From: Bradyrhizobium sp.
GTDB taxonomy: Bacteria; Pseudomonadota; Alphaproteobacteria; Rhizobiales; Xanthobacteraceae
Assembly: GCA_028290305.1 (NCBI GenBank)
Contig: JAQGKC010000276.1
Span: 1-22,218 of the forward strand
Length of the DNA: 22,218 bases
Reading direction: 5' to 3'
In this document: positions 1 through 7,058 of the stretch, in pieces
Layout of the letters: each line of letters starts with the position of its first letter
Position numbering within the stretch: the stretch's first letter is position 1
Notes under the pieces: model-generated
Database searches by the model: none
What the model saw: only the letters and a program-made list of their open reading frames with translations
Told to the model about the DNA's origin: nothing
Program-made: the position numbers and the translations under genes

Positions 1-438
1 CCGGGCGGCAGCTTCCTGATGCTCCGGAATGACTTTCAGGATCGCGCGCCAGGCGTCGCGGGCCTGCGGCTTGAGGCCGGCCTGGTCCAGCGTCCGCGCC
101 TTTTCCAGAAAGGCGTCGCGCTGCGGCGCGATCGCGATGGTCCGATCGAGATGCGCCAGCGCGGCATCGAAATCTTCGGCCGCGCGCGCGACCCGCGCCG
201 CGAGCAGGTGCGCCGGCGCGTTGCCGGGGCGTTTTGCCAGGCTCGCCTCGACGTGCGTGCGGGCGGGCGCAATCTCGCCGTTGGAGAACAGCACGGCGGC
301 CAGCAGATGGCTGAGCATGGCATCGCCGGGCCAGCGGCGCAGCCCCTGTTCACACAGCTTGCGCGCCTCGTCGGGCTGACCGGCATTGAACGCCGCGGTG
401 GCGCGGCGAACGACGTCTTCGGCGGAGGGGTGGGTCAT
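1..438 (-). CDS. Tetratricopeptide repeat protein, 3' end cut by window edge
   Basis: Reading the minus strand from the ATG at 438 gives 146 codons without a stop, running off the left edge. The protein starts MTHPSAEDVVRRATAAFNAG and shows repeated helix-turn-helix units of about 34 residues with TPR-style small and aromatic positions (A-x-x-x-F-N-A-G, C-E-x-G-L-x-x-W-P, A-L-A-H-L-D-x-T-I-A-I-A-P). TPRs are protein-interaction scaffolds; what follows the TPR part lies outside the window (a sulfotransferase or methyltransferase fusion is possible in such proteins), so no role is assigned. Third-position GC is high, as in the neighbours. A palindromic repeat (453-569) lies just upstream of the start and separates this gene from the Old Yellow Enzyme gene on the same strand. 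Confidence 0.8.
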   Translation of the reverse strand, partial: MTHPSAEDVVRRATAAFNAGQPDEARKLCEQGLRRWPGDAMLSHLLAAVLFSNGEIAPARTHVEASLAKRPGNAPAHLLAARVARAAEDFDAALAHLDRTIAIAPQRDAFLEKARTLDQAGLKPQARDAWRAILKVIPEHQEAAAR

Positions 439-452
439 GCCGCCAGACTACC

Positions 453-569
453 GTCATTCCGGGGCGCTCGCAAAAGCGAGCGAACCCGGAATCCAGAGAT
501 GGTCAGCTCGAGATTCTCCGATGTGCAACTGCACATCGGAGTTCGCGCTGGCGCGCGCCCCGGAATGAC
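453..569. repeat. Palindromic intergenic repeat, copy 1
   Basis: The outer arms GTCATTCCGGGGCGC and GCGCCCCGGAATGAC are perfect inverted complements. Inside is a second palindrome, CGATGTGCAACTGCACATCG, at 520-539. A related element with the same outer arm and the same inner palindrome is at 1945-2046. I recall such elements as dispersed intergenic repeats in Bradyrhizobium-type genomes; the copy number cannot be judged here. Confidence 0.8.
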
Positions 570-579
570 TCCGAGTTCG

Positions 580-1683
580 TTACTGCGCCGCATCCAGCGC
601 GTTGTCGAGCGCCGGGTAGTCCGTATAGCCCTTGGCGCCGCCGCCGTAGAAGGTGGCCTTGTCGGGTGCATTGAGCGGCGCGCCCTGTTTCAGCCGCTCG
701 ACCAGATCGGGATTGGAGATGAACGGTTTTCCGAAGGCGATCAGGTCGGCCTCATCGGCCGCGAGCACCTTGGTGGCGAGCTCGAAGTCGTAGCCGTTAT
801 TGGCGATGTAGGCGCCCTTGAAGCGCTTGCGCAAGGAGCCGTAATCGAACGGCGCGACGTCGCGCGGGCCGCCGGTGGCGCCCTCGATGACGTGGATGTA
901 GACCAGTTTCAGCGCGTTGAGATGATCGACGATATAGTCGAACAGCGGCTGCGGGTTAGAGTCGGAGACGTCGTTGGCCGGCGTCACCGGCGAAATGCGA
1001 ATGCCGGTCCGTTCAGCGCCCGCTTCCGCGGCCACCACTTTCGAGACTTCGAGCATCAGCTTGGCCCGGTTCTCGATCGAACCACCGTAAGCATCGGCGC
1101 GCTTGTTGGTGCCGTCCTTGGCGAACTGATCCAGCAGATAGCCGTTGGCGCCATGGATCTCGACGCCGTCGAAACCCGCCTCGAGCGCATTGGCGGTGCC
1201 GCGTTTGAAACCCTCGATGATCCCGGGGATTTCCTCCAGCGTCAGCGCGCGCGGCTCGGAGATCTCGGTGAAGGTGTTGTTGACGAAGGTCTTGCCCTTG
1301 GCGCGGATCGCCGAGGGAGCGACCGGTGCGCCTTCATTGGGCTGCAACGAAGTGTGCGAAACACGTCCGACATGCCAGGCCTGAAGGAAGATGCGTCCGC
1401 CGCGCTCATGCACGCGGTCCGTGACCTTGCGCCAGCCGGCGATCTGTTCTTTGGAATAAATGCCAGGGGTGTCCTGATAGCCCTGGCCCTGTTGCGAGAC
1501 CTGGCTCGCTTCGGTGACCAAAAGGCCCGCGGAGGCGCGTTGCCCGTAATATTCGACGGCCAATGGACTGGGCACCAGGCCGGCGACCGCGCGGTTGCGC
1601 GTCAGGGGCGCCATCACCAGGCGATTGGGGAGGGTGATCGGGCCAAGTTTGTAGGCCTCGAAGAGTTTGGTCGGCTTGCTCAT
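580..1683 (-). CDS. Old Yellow Enzyme family alkene reductase (NADH:flavin oxidoreductase, NemA-like)
   Basis: This 367-residue protein is a full-length FMN-binding TIM barrel of the Old Yellow Enzyme family, which reduces activated C=C bonds (enones, maleimides, nitro compounds) with NAD(P)H in the cytoplasm. Visible marks are the FMN-binding start LPNRLVMAPLTRNRA (19-33), AWHVGRVSH (102-110), and the substrate-binding H-x-x-N-x-Y set (H177, N180, Y182) in IHGANGYLLDQF. GTNKRADAYGGSIENR (191-206) follows. The reading frame is open for 29 codons further upstream, but the ATG at 1683 places the conserved start of the family (KLFEAYKLGPITLPNR) at the N-terminus and has a GGAA at modest distance, so I chose it. 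No regulator is adjacent. Confidence 0.93.
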   Translation of the reverse strand: MSKPTKLFEAYKLGPITLPNRLVMAPLTRNRAVAGLVPSPLAVEYYGQRASAGLLVTEASQVSQQGQGYQDTPGIYSKEQIAGWRKVTDRVHERGGRIFLQAWHVGRVSHTSLQPNEGAPVAPSAIRAKGKTFVNNTFTEISEPRALTLEEIPGIIEGFKRGTANALEAGFDGVEIHGANGYLLDQFAKDGTNKRADAYGGSIENRAKLMLEVSKVVAAEAGAERTGIRISPVTPANDVSDSNPQPLFDYIVDHLNALKLVYIHVIEGATGGPRDVAPFDYGSLRKRFKGAYIANNGYDFELATKVLAADEADLIAFGKPFISNPDLVERLKQGAPLNAPDKATFYGGGAKGYTDYPALDNALDAAQ

Positions 1684-1815
1684 TTTATTGGTTCCGAAAA
1701 ATTGCGGGTCAGGATGAGTTGGGCATTCCGAACCTTCGCTGCAATGCCGCGAGCCATGCCGTGGCTGCAAATTAGTTGCGCACGATGCCTGCTATCTGGC
1801 CGGCAGCGAGAAACG

Positions 1816-1847
1816 CCCTATGCGCGCTGATCCCTATGCGCGCTGAT
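1816..1847. repeat. Perfect 16-bp tandem duplication
   Basis: CCCTATGCGCGCTGAT occurs twice head to tail (1816-1831 and 1832-1847) in the 365-bp gap between the Old Yellow Enzyme start and the DUF1993 gene. The rest of that gap holds palindromic repeat copy 2; I see no gene in it. Confidence 0.85.
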
Positions 1848-1944
1848 ATAGGATGATTCATTCGGAATCAGGAATAACGCAGCACAAGCGGCCTCCCGGC
1901 CGGGGCGGTATTGGATTTCTTCCCTTCTTATCGGCGTTACCGGC

Positions 1945-2046
1945 GTCATTCCGGGGCGCATCGAAGATGCGCCCCTCAGATGTGCAATTGCACATCGGGG
2001 AATCTCGAGATTCCGGGTTCAGCCCTGCGGGCTGCCCCGGAACGAC
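1945..2046. repeat. Palindromic intergenic repeat, copy 2
   Basis: It starts with the same GTCATTCCGGGGCGC arm as copy 1 and ends with GCCCCGGAACGAC, one base off the perfect inverted complement. The inner palindrome is GATGTGCAATTGCACATC. It also has internal hairpins GGGGCGCATC/GATGCGCCCC, CTCGAGATTCCGGG and GCCCTGCGGGC. It ends three bases before the stop of the DUF1993 gene, so it may also serve as a 3' hairpin for that transcript. Confidence 0.8.
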
Positions 2047-2048
2047 AA

Positions 2049-2552
2049 TTAAGTCACACCCATGAAATCGCGCTTGCCGATTTCCACGCCGTTATGCCGG
2101 AGAATGCCGTGCGCGGTCGCGGCGTGGAAGTAGAAATTCGGGAAGGAAAAATGGCTCAGAAACTGCTGACCCGTGAGTGTCATGGTGTTGTTCGGGCCTG
2201 CCGGAAAGGTGACCTCGCGGCTATCGGCGCCATCGAACTGCGCGGGCTTGAACGCTTTCACGTAATCGATGGTTTTGGCGAGCCGCTGCTTCAGTTCATC
2301 GAAGCTCTTTTCGGTGTCGGGCGTGGACGGCACCTCGCTATGGGTGAGCCGCGCACAGCCCTTGGCGGCGAAATCGCAGGCGAGCTGGATCTGGCGGGAT
2401 AGCGGCAGCATGTCCGGAAAAAGCCGCGCGCCGAGCAGCACCTCCGGCTGGATGTTCTTCGCCGTGCAGTGCGCCTCGGCCTTGGTGAGGATGCCCGTGA
2501 GGCTGCCAAGGATCTGCAGGTAGGCGGGAACGGAGGCGTCATGGAAGGACAT
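2049..2552 (-). CDS. DUF1993 family protein
   Basis: This 167-residue protein matches my memory of the DUF1993 family (Pfam) along its whole length: MSFHDASVPAYLQILGSLTG at the start, ARLFPDMLPLSRQIQLACDF (42-61), a middle part with T-x-S-F-D-E-L-x-x-R, and SHFSFPNFYFHAATAHGILR near the C-terminus. The family has a DinB-like four-helix fold and no assigned reaction; the conserved His residues near the end (SHFSFPNFYFH) could bind a metal, which is inference. There is no signal peptide or membrane segment, so it is probably cytoplasmic. The start ATG at 2552 begins the conserved family N-terminus. It is followed downstream by a palindromic repeat and appears to be transcribed alone. Confidence 0.88.
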   Translation of the reverse strand: MSFHDASVPAYLQILGSLTGILTKAEAHCTAKNIQPEVLLGARLFPDMLPLSRQIQLACDFAAKGCARLTHSEVPSTPDTEKSFDELKQRLAKTIDYVKAFKPAQFDGADSREVTFPAGPNNTMTLTGQQFLSHFSFPNFYFHAATAHGILRHNGVEIGKRDFMGVT

Positions 2553-2707
2553 GTGATGCTCTTTTCTGTGGTGGGGAATATCGATCGGCGAGGTGTGGGC
2601 TCACCGAAGTGGTGCGCCGACGAGCGAAATACAACTCTTAAACGGGTCGGCGATAGTCGAATATTCCAGAGCGCGATGGATTCAGGTAAAGCGTTGCGGC
2701 GATGGAC

Positions 2708-2747
2708 CTCTTCTCCCTCTCCCCGCTTGCGAGGAGAGGTGAAGTCG
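2708..2747. repeat. Fragment of the CTCCCCGCTTGCGG-type palindromic repeat
   Basis: TCTCCCTCTCCCCGCTTGCG followed by AGGAGAGG forms a hairpin and matches the end segment of the larger repeats at 11705-11854 and 12278-12430. It lies 8 bp beyond the 3' end of the lytic transglycosylase gene, where it may act as an mRNA 3' hairpin. The rest of the 2553-2754 gap shows nothing else I recognise. Confidence 0.6.
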
Positions 2748-2754
2748 CCATGCT

Positions 2755-4104
2755 TTAGCGGACCGCTTCCGTTCCCTGCGGAACGGCTTGCGCGCGCGGC
2801 CCGCCGCGCATCCGCGCCAGCAATTCGGCGGATGGCCAGGAGTCGGCTGGAAGGCCATATTTGATCTGCATCGTCTTCACGGCGCTGCGGCTTTGCTGGC
2901 CCATCACGCCGTCGACCTTGCCGACATTGAATCCCGCGCGCACCAATAATTGCTGCAGCTCGCGGATCTCGTTGAACGGCAGTTGCACGACCGGCGCCAC
3001 TGGGCGATGCATTGGCGGGCTGCCGGCGATGCGGCTGGCGAGATAGCCCGCCGTGGTCGAATAGATCAGCGAGTTATTCCATTCGGTGTAAGCCGCGAAA
3101 TTGGCATAGGCCAGGAACGCCGGGCCGGTGCGGCCCATCGGCAGCAGCACCGAAGCCGGCATATTATCATTCGGCAGCGCGCGGCCGTCCGCATAGGTCA
3201 CGCCCAACTGAGCCCATTTCGAACGCGGCAGTTGGATCGTGAGGTCCGCCTTGTCCCAAGGAAAACTTGGTGCCAAGTTTGTCGGCACGCGAATTTCTTC
3301 CAGCCACGGCTCGCCGCGCCGCCATTTCAGCCCATTGGCGATGTAGTTCGCGGTCGAGCCGATCACGTCGGGCGGACTGCGCAGCAGATTGCGGCGGCCG
3401 TCGCCGTCGTAATCGACGGCGTAGTTGAAATAATGCGCCGGCAGGAATTGCGTCTGGCCGAGTTCGCCGGCCCACGATCCCACCATCTCCGGCGGCGTGA
3501 GATCGCCGCGATCGATGATCTTCAGCGCCGCGATGGTCTCGTTCTGAAACATCTCCGAACGGCGGCAATCATACGCCAGCGACACCAGCGAGCGCAGCGT
3601 CGGCAGATTGCCCATGTTGGCGCCGAAATCGCTTTCCAGCCCCCAGAACGCCGCGATGACTGCCGGCGGCACACCATATTCCTTCTCGGCGCGCGCGAAC
3701 GCCGCACCATAGGTTTTGATCCGCGCCTGCCCCTGCTGCATCCGATACGGCGCGGCCATGCGGCCGGCGAACTCCGTAAAAATCTGCCCGAACACGCGCT
3801 GGCCGCGGTCGCGATTGACGATGCCCTGGTCGTAGACGAGATAGGGCGAGGCCTCGGCCATCGCGCGCGGCGAGACGCCGGCGGCGACCGCCTGCTGTTT
3901 CAGATCGGCGAGGAAGCGATCGAACGTCATGCCGTTGTGGCAGGACGCAGCGCGGGGCGAGGGCGCTGTCGCCGGTCGTGGCACTGTGATGATCGGGCGG
4001 ACCGGCGCGGGAAACGGCTGTTGCGCGGCCGCCCACGACGAAACCGCGAGCGACCCCGCGAGGGTTGCGGCTGCAATTCCAATTCGAAACGAAGCGATCG
4101 GCAT
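2755..4104 (-). CDS. Secreted lytic murein transglycosylase, MltB/SLT_2 family, with C-terminal peptidoglycan-binding domain
   Basis: This 449-residue protein cleaves the MurNAc-GlcNAc bond in peptidoglycan with 1,6-anhydro product formation. It has a signal peptide (about 1-28, hydrophobic IGIAAATLAGSLAVSSWAAA, cleavage near AAA-QQ), a proline-rich linker, the catalytic domain (about 57-370) and a PG_binding_1 domain (about 390-445, ending in VDGVMGQQSRSAVKTMQIKY). The probable catalytic glutamate is E157 in FWGLESDFGANMGN; GELGQTQFLPAHYFNYAVD (213-231) and DYDGDGRRNL are typical of the family. The frame is open upstream for 60 codons with other ATGs (for example 4143), but 4104 gives a clean signal peptide. 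It acts in the periplasm. It lies 118 bp downstream of the membrane-protein gene in the same direction, so cotranscription is possible. Confidence 0.92.
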   Translation of the reverse strand: MPIASFRIGIAAATLAGSLAVSSWAAAQQPFPAPVRPIITVPRPATAPSPRAASCHNGMTFDRFLADLKQQAVAAGVSPRAMAEASPYLVYDQGIVNRDRGQRVFGQIFTEFAGRMAAPYRMQQGQARIKTYGAAFARAEKEYGVPPAVIAAFWGLESDFGANMGNLPTLRSLVSLAYDCRRSEMFQNETIAALKIIDRGDLTPPEMVGSWAGELGQTQFLPAHYFNYAVDYDGDGRRNLLRSPPDVIGSTANYIANGLKWRRGEPWLEEIRVPTNLAPSFPWDKADLTIQLPRSKWAQLGVTYADGRALPNDNMPASVLLPMGRTGPAFLAYANFAAYTEWNNSLIYSTTAGYLASRIAGSPPMHRPVAPVVQLPFNEIRELQQLLVRAGFNVGKVDGVMGQQSRSAVKTMQIKYGLPADSWPSAELLARMRGGPRAQAVPQGTEAVR

Positions 4105-4222
4105 CGATGTCACCAGCCCGGGATGAGAAAGCGAACGTTCCATACACCAGAGCCGCAGCGTGCATAAGCATTTTCCTAGCCCTGGCGAGGGACCGGCCCG
4201 GGGCGCAAGGCGCCGCCGAAGC

Positions 4223-4897
4223 CTATGGCTGGTCCGCCTCGACATTCCTGATGTCCTGGCGGAAGGCGTCGACCTCGTCTTCATCGGTCACGCATTTCTC
4301 GGCCAGCAGCTTGTTGATGACGTCGATATAGGCCGTGCGATAGGCGGCGCTGCTGCGGTCGAATTCATACTTTGCGTTGGCTTCCTGCACTTCCTTCCGC
4401 AGCCTTCCGCAACGCAGCGCCGTTGCCCATGGGCTGTCGTCATTGTCGACGATGATGAAATCCTGCGGAAACCGGCGCAGATAATAAACCGTGAAATGAT
4501 CGCCCACGTCTGGATAAACCACGCCGTTCTTCGGCGGGTAGATGTTGAAATCGTCGTCCTCGAAGCTGGTTTCGACAACCTTGCCGTCCGCCGTCTTGAG
4601 CAGGACATGATAGCCGACGACGTCGTGATCATTGTACACCGTGCTGGTGCCGTAGTTGCCGGTGATGGTTGCGGTGCCCTTCTCGCCGAAAGCATGCACC
4701 GTGCGGACCGCGATATCCGTCCCGAAGAACAGGTTCAGGAACGCGAGAACAAGGATGATGGCATAATACTTTAGATGGCGCGCCCGGGTTTTCCAGACCG
4801 ACAGGGCGATCAACAGGGGCAATATGGTGAATGTTGCGAACAAGACCAGGAAAGTGGACGTCGCGACGAAGTAGATGACATGCCAAAGAATATCCAT
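4223..4897 (-). CDS. Two-helix membrane protein of unknown function
   Basis: I do not recognise this 224-residue protein. It has two hydrophobic segments near the N-terminus (about 5-31, IYFVATSTFLVLFATFTILP, and about 43-64, YYAIILVLAFLNLFFGTDIA), followed by a soluble domain of about 155 residues rich in Asp and Tyr. That domain has a beta-rich run (TATITGNYGTSTVYNDHDVV, VVETSFEDDDFNIYPPKNGV, VGDHFTVYYLRRFPQDFIIV), reminiscent of DUF3592-type domains that sit after membrane helices, but the match is weak. The ATG at 4897 is preferred because the first membrane segment begins soon after; the frame extends to an ATG at 4990. Codon use fits the neighbours. Confidence 0.72.
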   Translation of the reverse strand: MDILWHVIYFVATSTFLVLFATFTILPLLIALSVWKTRARHLKYYAIILVLAFLNLFFGTDIAVRTVHAFGEKGTATITGNYGTSTVYNDHDVVGYHVLLKTADGKVVETSFEDDDFNIYPPKNGVVYPDVGDHFTVYYLRRFPQDFIIVDNDDSPWATALRCGRLRKEVQEANAKYEFDRSSAAYRTAYIDVINKLLAEKCVTDEDEVDAFRQDIRNVEADQP

Positions 4898-5048
4898 TCG
4901 AACGCCCGCCCTGCATTCCGCCACGCCCTTCGCCAGCGTCGATAAAAGAGGCGATCGCGTTGAAAATTTGACCGCCTCGCCGTTGTCCATCGGCCTTCAT
5001 GCAGAATTCACAGGGATGAAGGTGCATCCGCGCTCCAGAGCGGATGGC

Positions 5049-5798
5049 CTAGCAAATGACCTTCGCCGTCGAGACCACGATTTCGGTGAGCCTGCCTTCG
5101 TGGCTGAAGGGCATCAGGCGCGCCTCGACATCGCGCAGCATCGCTTCCACCCGGTCTCCGAGCACGGCAGGCGACGAGGTCGAGAACGTCAGGACGCGGC
5201 GCACCAGACCAGTCACGCTGGCCTCGTGGCTGGTCTCGACATTGATCTCGTCGATCAGCTGAAATCGGCTGCCCGCAAGGGCTGCCGCAAGCGCTTCGCG
5301 GTGCCGCTCGCCTCCGCCCGATCCCGACCAGAAGCGCCTCGCCTTGTTGTAGTCGTCGAGCCACGGATTGCGGCCGTCCGCGGCGGAGTTTGAGGAACAG
5401 ACGACAATGACGCCATCGGGCTTGACCAGCCGCTCGAAGACCGCTGCGATCGCGTCACGGTCCATCCAGTGCAGGGCTCGGCCGATCGTCACGACATCGA
5501 AGCTGCCGATGTCGGCCGGAAGCGCTTCGGCCCTGGCTTCGATCAGGGTGAAGGCCTCCCCGCGGCGCGCGGCCGCCTGCCGCGCGGCAGCGAGCATCGC
5601 GGCTTCCGGATCGACGCCGACGATGCGGCCGACATAGGGGGCAAAGCCGAGTGCGATCAGTCCCGGTCCGGTGCCGAGATCGATCAGCGCATGCTGTTTT
5701 GAAAACCCCAGCCGCCCGGCCACGGTGCGAAAGAATTCGGCCGGATAAGGCGGCCGGAATTCCTCGTACAGCGGCACCGTCGTCGCGAAGCGTCCCAT
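5049..5798 (-). CDS. Class I SAM-dependent methyltransferase
   Basis: The 249-residue protein has the methyltransferase_11/25 fold: motif I IDLGTGPGLIAL (39-50) binds SAM, GVDPE (61-65) is the acidic end of strand 2, EARAEALPADIGSFDVVTIG marks motifs around strands 3-4, and LVKPDGVIVV is the post-motif strand. The start resembles the trans-aconitate/ubiquinone-methyltransferase-like group that begins with Y-x-x-x-R-P-x-Y-P. The substrate cannot be told from sequence; small acids or lipids are possible. It is cytoplasmic, without signal or membrane segment. It is divergent from the yghU-like gene across a gap of about 200 bp (5799-5997) in which I see no further gene and which should contain both promoters. 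Confidence 0.88.
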   Translation of the reverse strand: MGRFATTVPLYEEFRPPYPAEFFRTVAGRLGFSKQHALIDLGTGPGLIALGFAPYVGRIVGVDPEAAMLAAARQAAARRGEAFTLIEARAEALPADIGSFDVVTIGRALHWMDRDAIAAVFERLVKPDGVIVVCSSNSAADGRNPWLDDYNKARRFWSGSGGGERHREALAAALAGSRFQLIDEINVETSHEASVTGLVRRVLTFSTSSPAVLGDRVEAMLRDVEARLMPFSHEGRLTEIVVSTAKVIC

Positions 5799-5997
5799 GG
5801 TGTGGCCTGTGGTTGCGCCAATGATGAACCTCAGCCTATGGCGTCATGGAAATCGCTACCAGCTTGCGCGGATCACGTTCCCTCCGGCACCGATCACAGG
5901 ATAGTGCAGCCATGCATCCAGCCCGGATTGAAGATTTGCTATTCGCCGCTATTTGCGGCTCATTGACCCGCCTGTCAGCCTCCCTGGAGCAAATGGA

Positions 5998-6876
5998 ATG
6001 ACCGACGAACCCGCCTACACGCCGCCGAAGGTATGGACCTGGAACAAGGAGAGCGGCGGCAAGTTCGCCAGCATCAACCGCCCGATCGCCGGACCGACGC
6101 ATGACAAGGAGCTGCCGGTCGGCCGCCATCCGCTGCAGCTTTATTCGTTGGCCACGCCGAACGGCCAGAAGGTCACCATCATGCTGGAAGAGCTGCTGGC
6201 GCTCGGCCATCGCGGCGCGGAGTACGATGCGTGGCTGATCCGGATCGACGGCAATCAGTTCGGAAGCGGCTTCGTGGAGGTCAATCCGAACTCCAAGATC
6301 CCGGCGCTGATGGACCGCAGCGGGCCCAAGCCGATCCGGGTGTTCGAATCCGGCGCGATCCTTCTGCATCTCGCCGAGAAATTCGGCGCCTTCCTGCCCA
6401 CCGACGCCGCCGGCCGCGCCGAATGCCTGTCATGGCTGTTCTGGCAGATGGGCAGCGCGCCTTATCTCGGCGGCGGCCTCGGCCACTTCTATGCCTACGC
6501 GCCGACCAAGATCGAATACGCCATCGACCGGTTCGCGATGGAGGTGAAGCGCCAGCTCGACGTGCTCGACCGCCGCCTCGCGGACAACGAATATCTGGCA
6601 GGCGACCAGTATTCGATCGCCGATATCGCGGTGTTTCCCTGGTACGGCGGCCTGGCGCAGGGCCTGCTCTACGGCGCGGGCGAATTTTTGAGTGTGCAGG
6701 ACTACAAGAACCTGCAGCGCTGGACCGCCGAAATCGCCAAGCGCCCCGCCGTGCAGCGCGGCCGCATGGTCAACCGCGTCTCGGGCGACCCCGCGCGTCA
6801 GTTGCACGAGCGCCATGACGCGAGCGATTTCGAGACCAGGACGGAGGACAAGATTGGGGAGCCGGCGAAGGTGTGA
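5998..6876 (+). CDS. yghU: Glutathione S-transferase family disulfide-bond oxidoreductase, YghU type
   Basis: The 292-residue protein matches E. coli YghU, as I remember it, almost end to end: PPKVWTWNKESGG near the start, GRHPLQLYSLATPNGQKVT (42-60), MLEELLALG, a long GFVEVNPNSKIPAL stretch, RVFESGAILLHLAEKFG, and the C-terminal signature LHERHDASDFETRTEDK. YghU binds two glutathiones and reduces disulfide bonds of small substrates; the TPNGQK loop (53-58) is the glutathione-binding site, with no catalytic Cys. It has an N-terminal extension before the thioredoxin-like domain, then the all-helical C-domain. The ATG at 5998 has GGAG 8 nt upstream and gives the family start; an upstream in-frame ATG (5953) is less likely. 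It converges with the Argonaute operon. Confidence 0.95.
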   Translation: MTDEPAYTPPKVWTWNKESGGKFASINRPIAGPTHDKELPVGRHPLQLYSLATPNGQKVTIMLEELLALGHRGAEYDAWLIRIDGNQFGSGFVEVNPNSKIPALMDRSGPKPIRVFESGAILLHLAEKFGAFLPTDAAGRAECLSWLFWQMGSAPYLGGGLGHFYAYAPTKIEYAIDRFAMEVKRQLDVLDRRLADNEYLAGDQYSIADIAVFPWYGGLAQGLLYGAGEFLSVQDYKNLQRWTAEIAKRPAVQRGRMVNRVSGDPARQLHERHDASDFETRTEDKIGEPAKV

Positions 6877-6922
6877 TGGGTAGGGGGCGCGAACGATCTG
6901 CGAGTAGCGCTTAGGTCCGTAA

Positions 6923-6949
6923 GGCGGATTAGCGAAGCGTAATCTGCCG
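6923..6949. repeat. Short inverted repeat in convergent gap
   Basis: GGCGGATTA, an 8-nt loop GCGAAGCG, then TAATCTGCC pair with one G-U. It resembles the widespread GGGTGGGTTAGCGAAGCG-type intergenic repeats. It lies in the 180-bp gap between the convergent yghU and Argonaute genes and may end transcripts, though no T run follows. Confidence 0.5.
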
Positions 6950-7058
6950 ATATATCTCTATCCGAAGGGTTATCTCTTCAACATGCGGCGCAGTACGCTG
7001 CGCTTTTGCACTCTACGAGCTAGCTACTCTCGTTCTCCAAATCCCGAGGGAACCACCA

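Noticed and set aside
19..1830. 603-codon open frame on the plus strand
   Set aside because: It runs antisense through the TPR gene, the palindromic repeat and the Old Yellow Enzyme gene. Its translation is Arg/Gly-rich with no family features; the minus-strand proteins have clear motifs.
2950..4167. 405-codon plus-strand open frame
   Set aside because: Antisense to the lytic transglycosylase, whose catalytic and peptidoglycan-binding motifs are complete; an effect of high GC.
6877..7058. Possible tRNA or attachment site beside the Argonaute operon
   Set aside because: No cloverleaf or CCA-like end found; only a short inverted repeat is visible.
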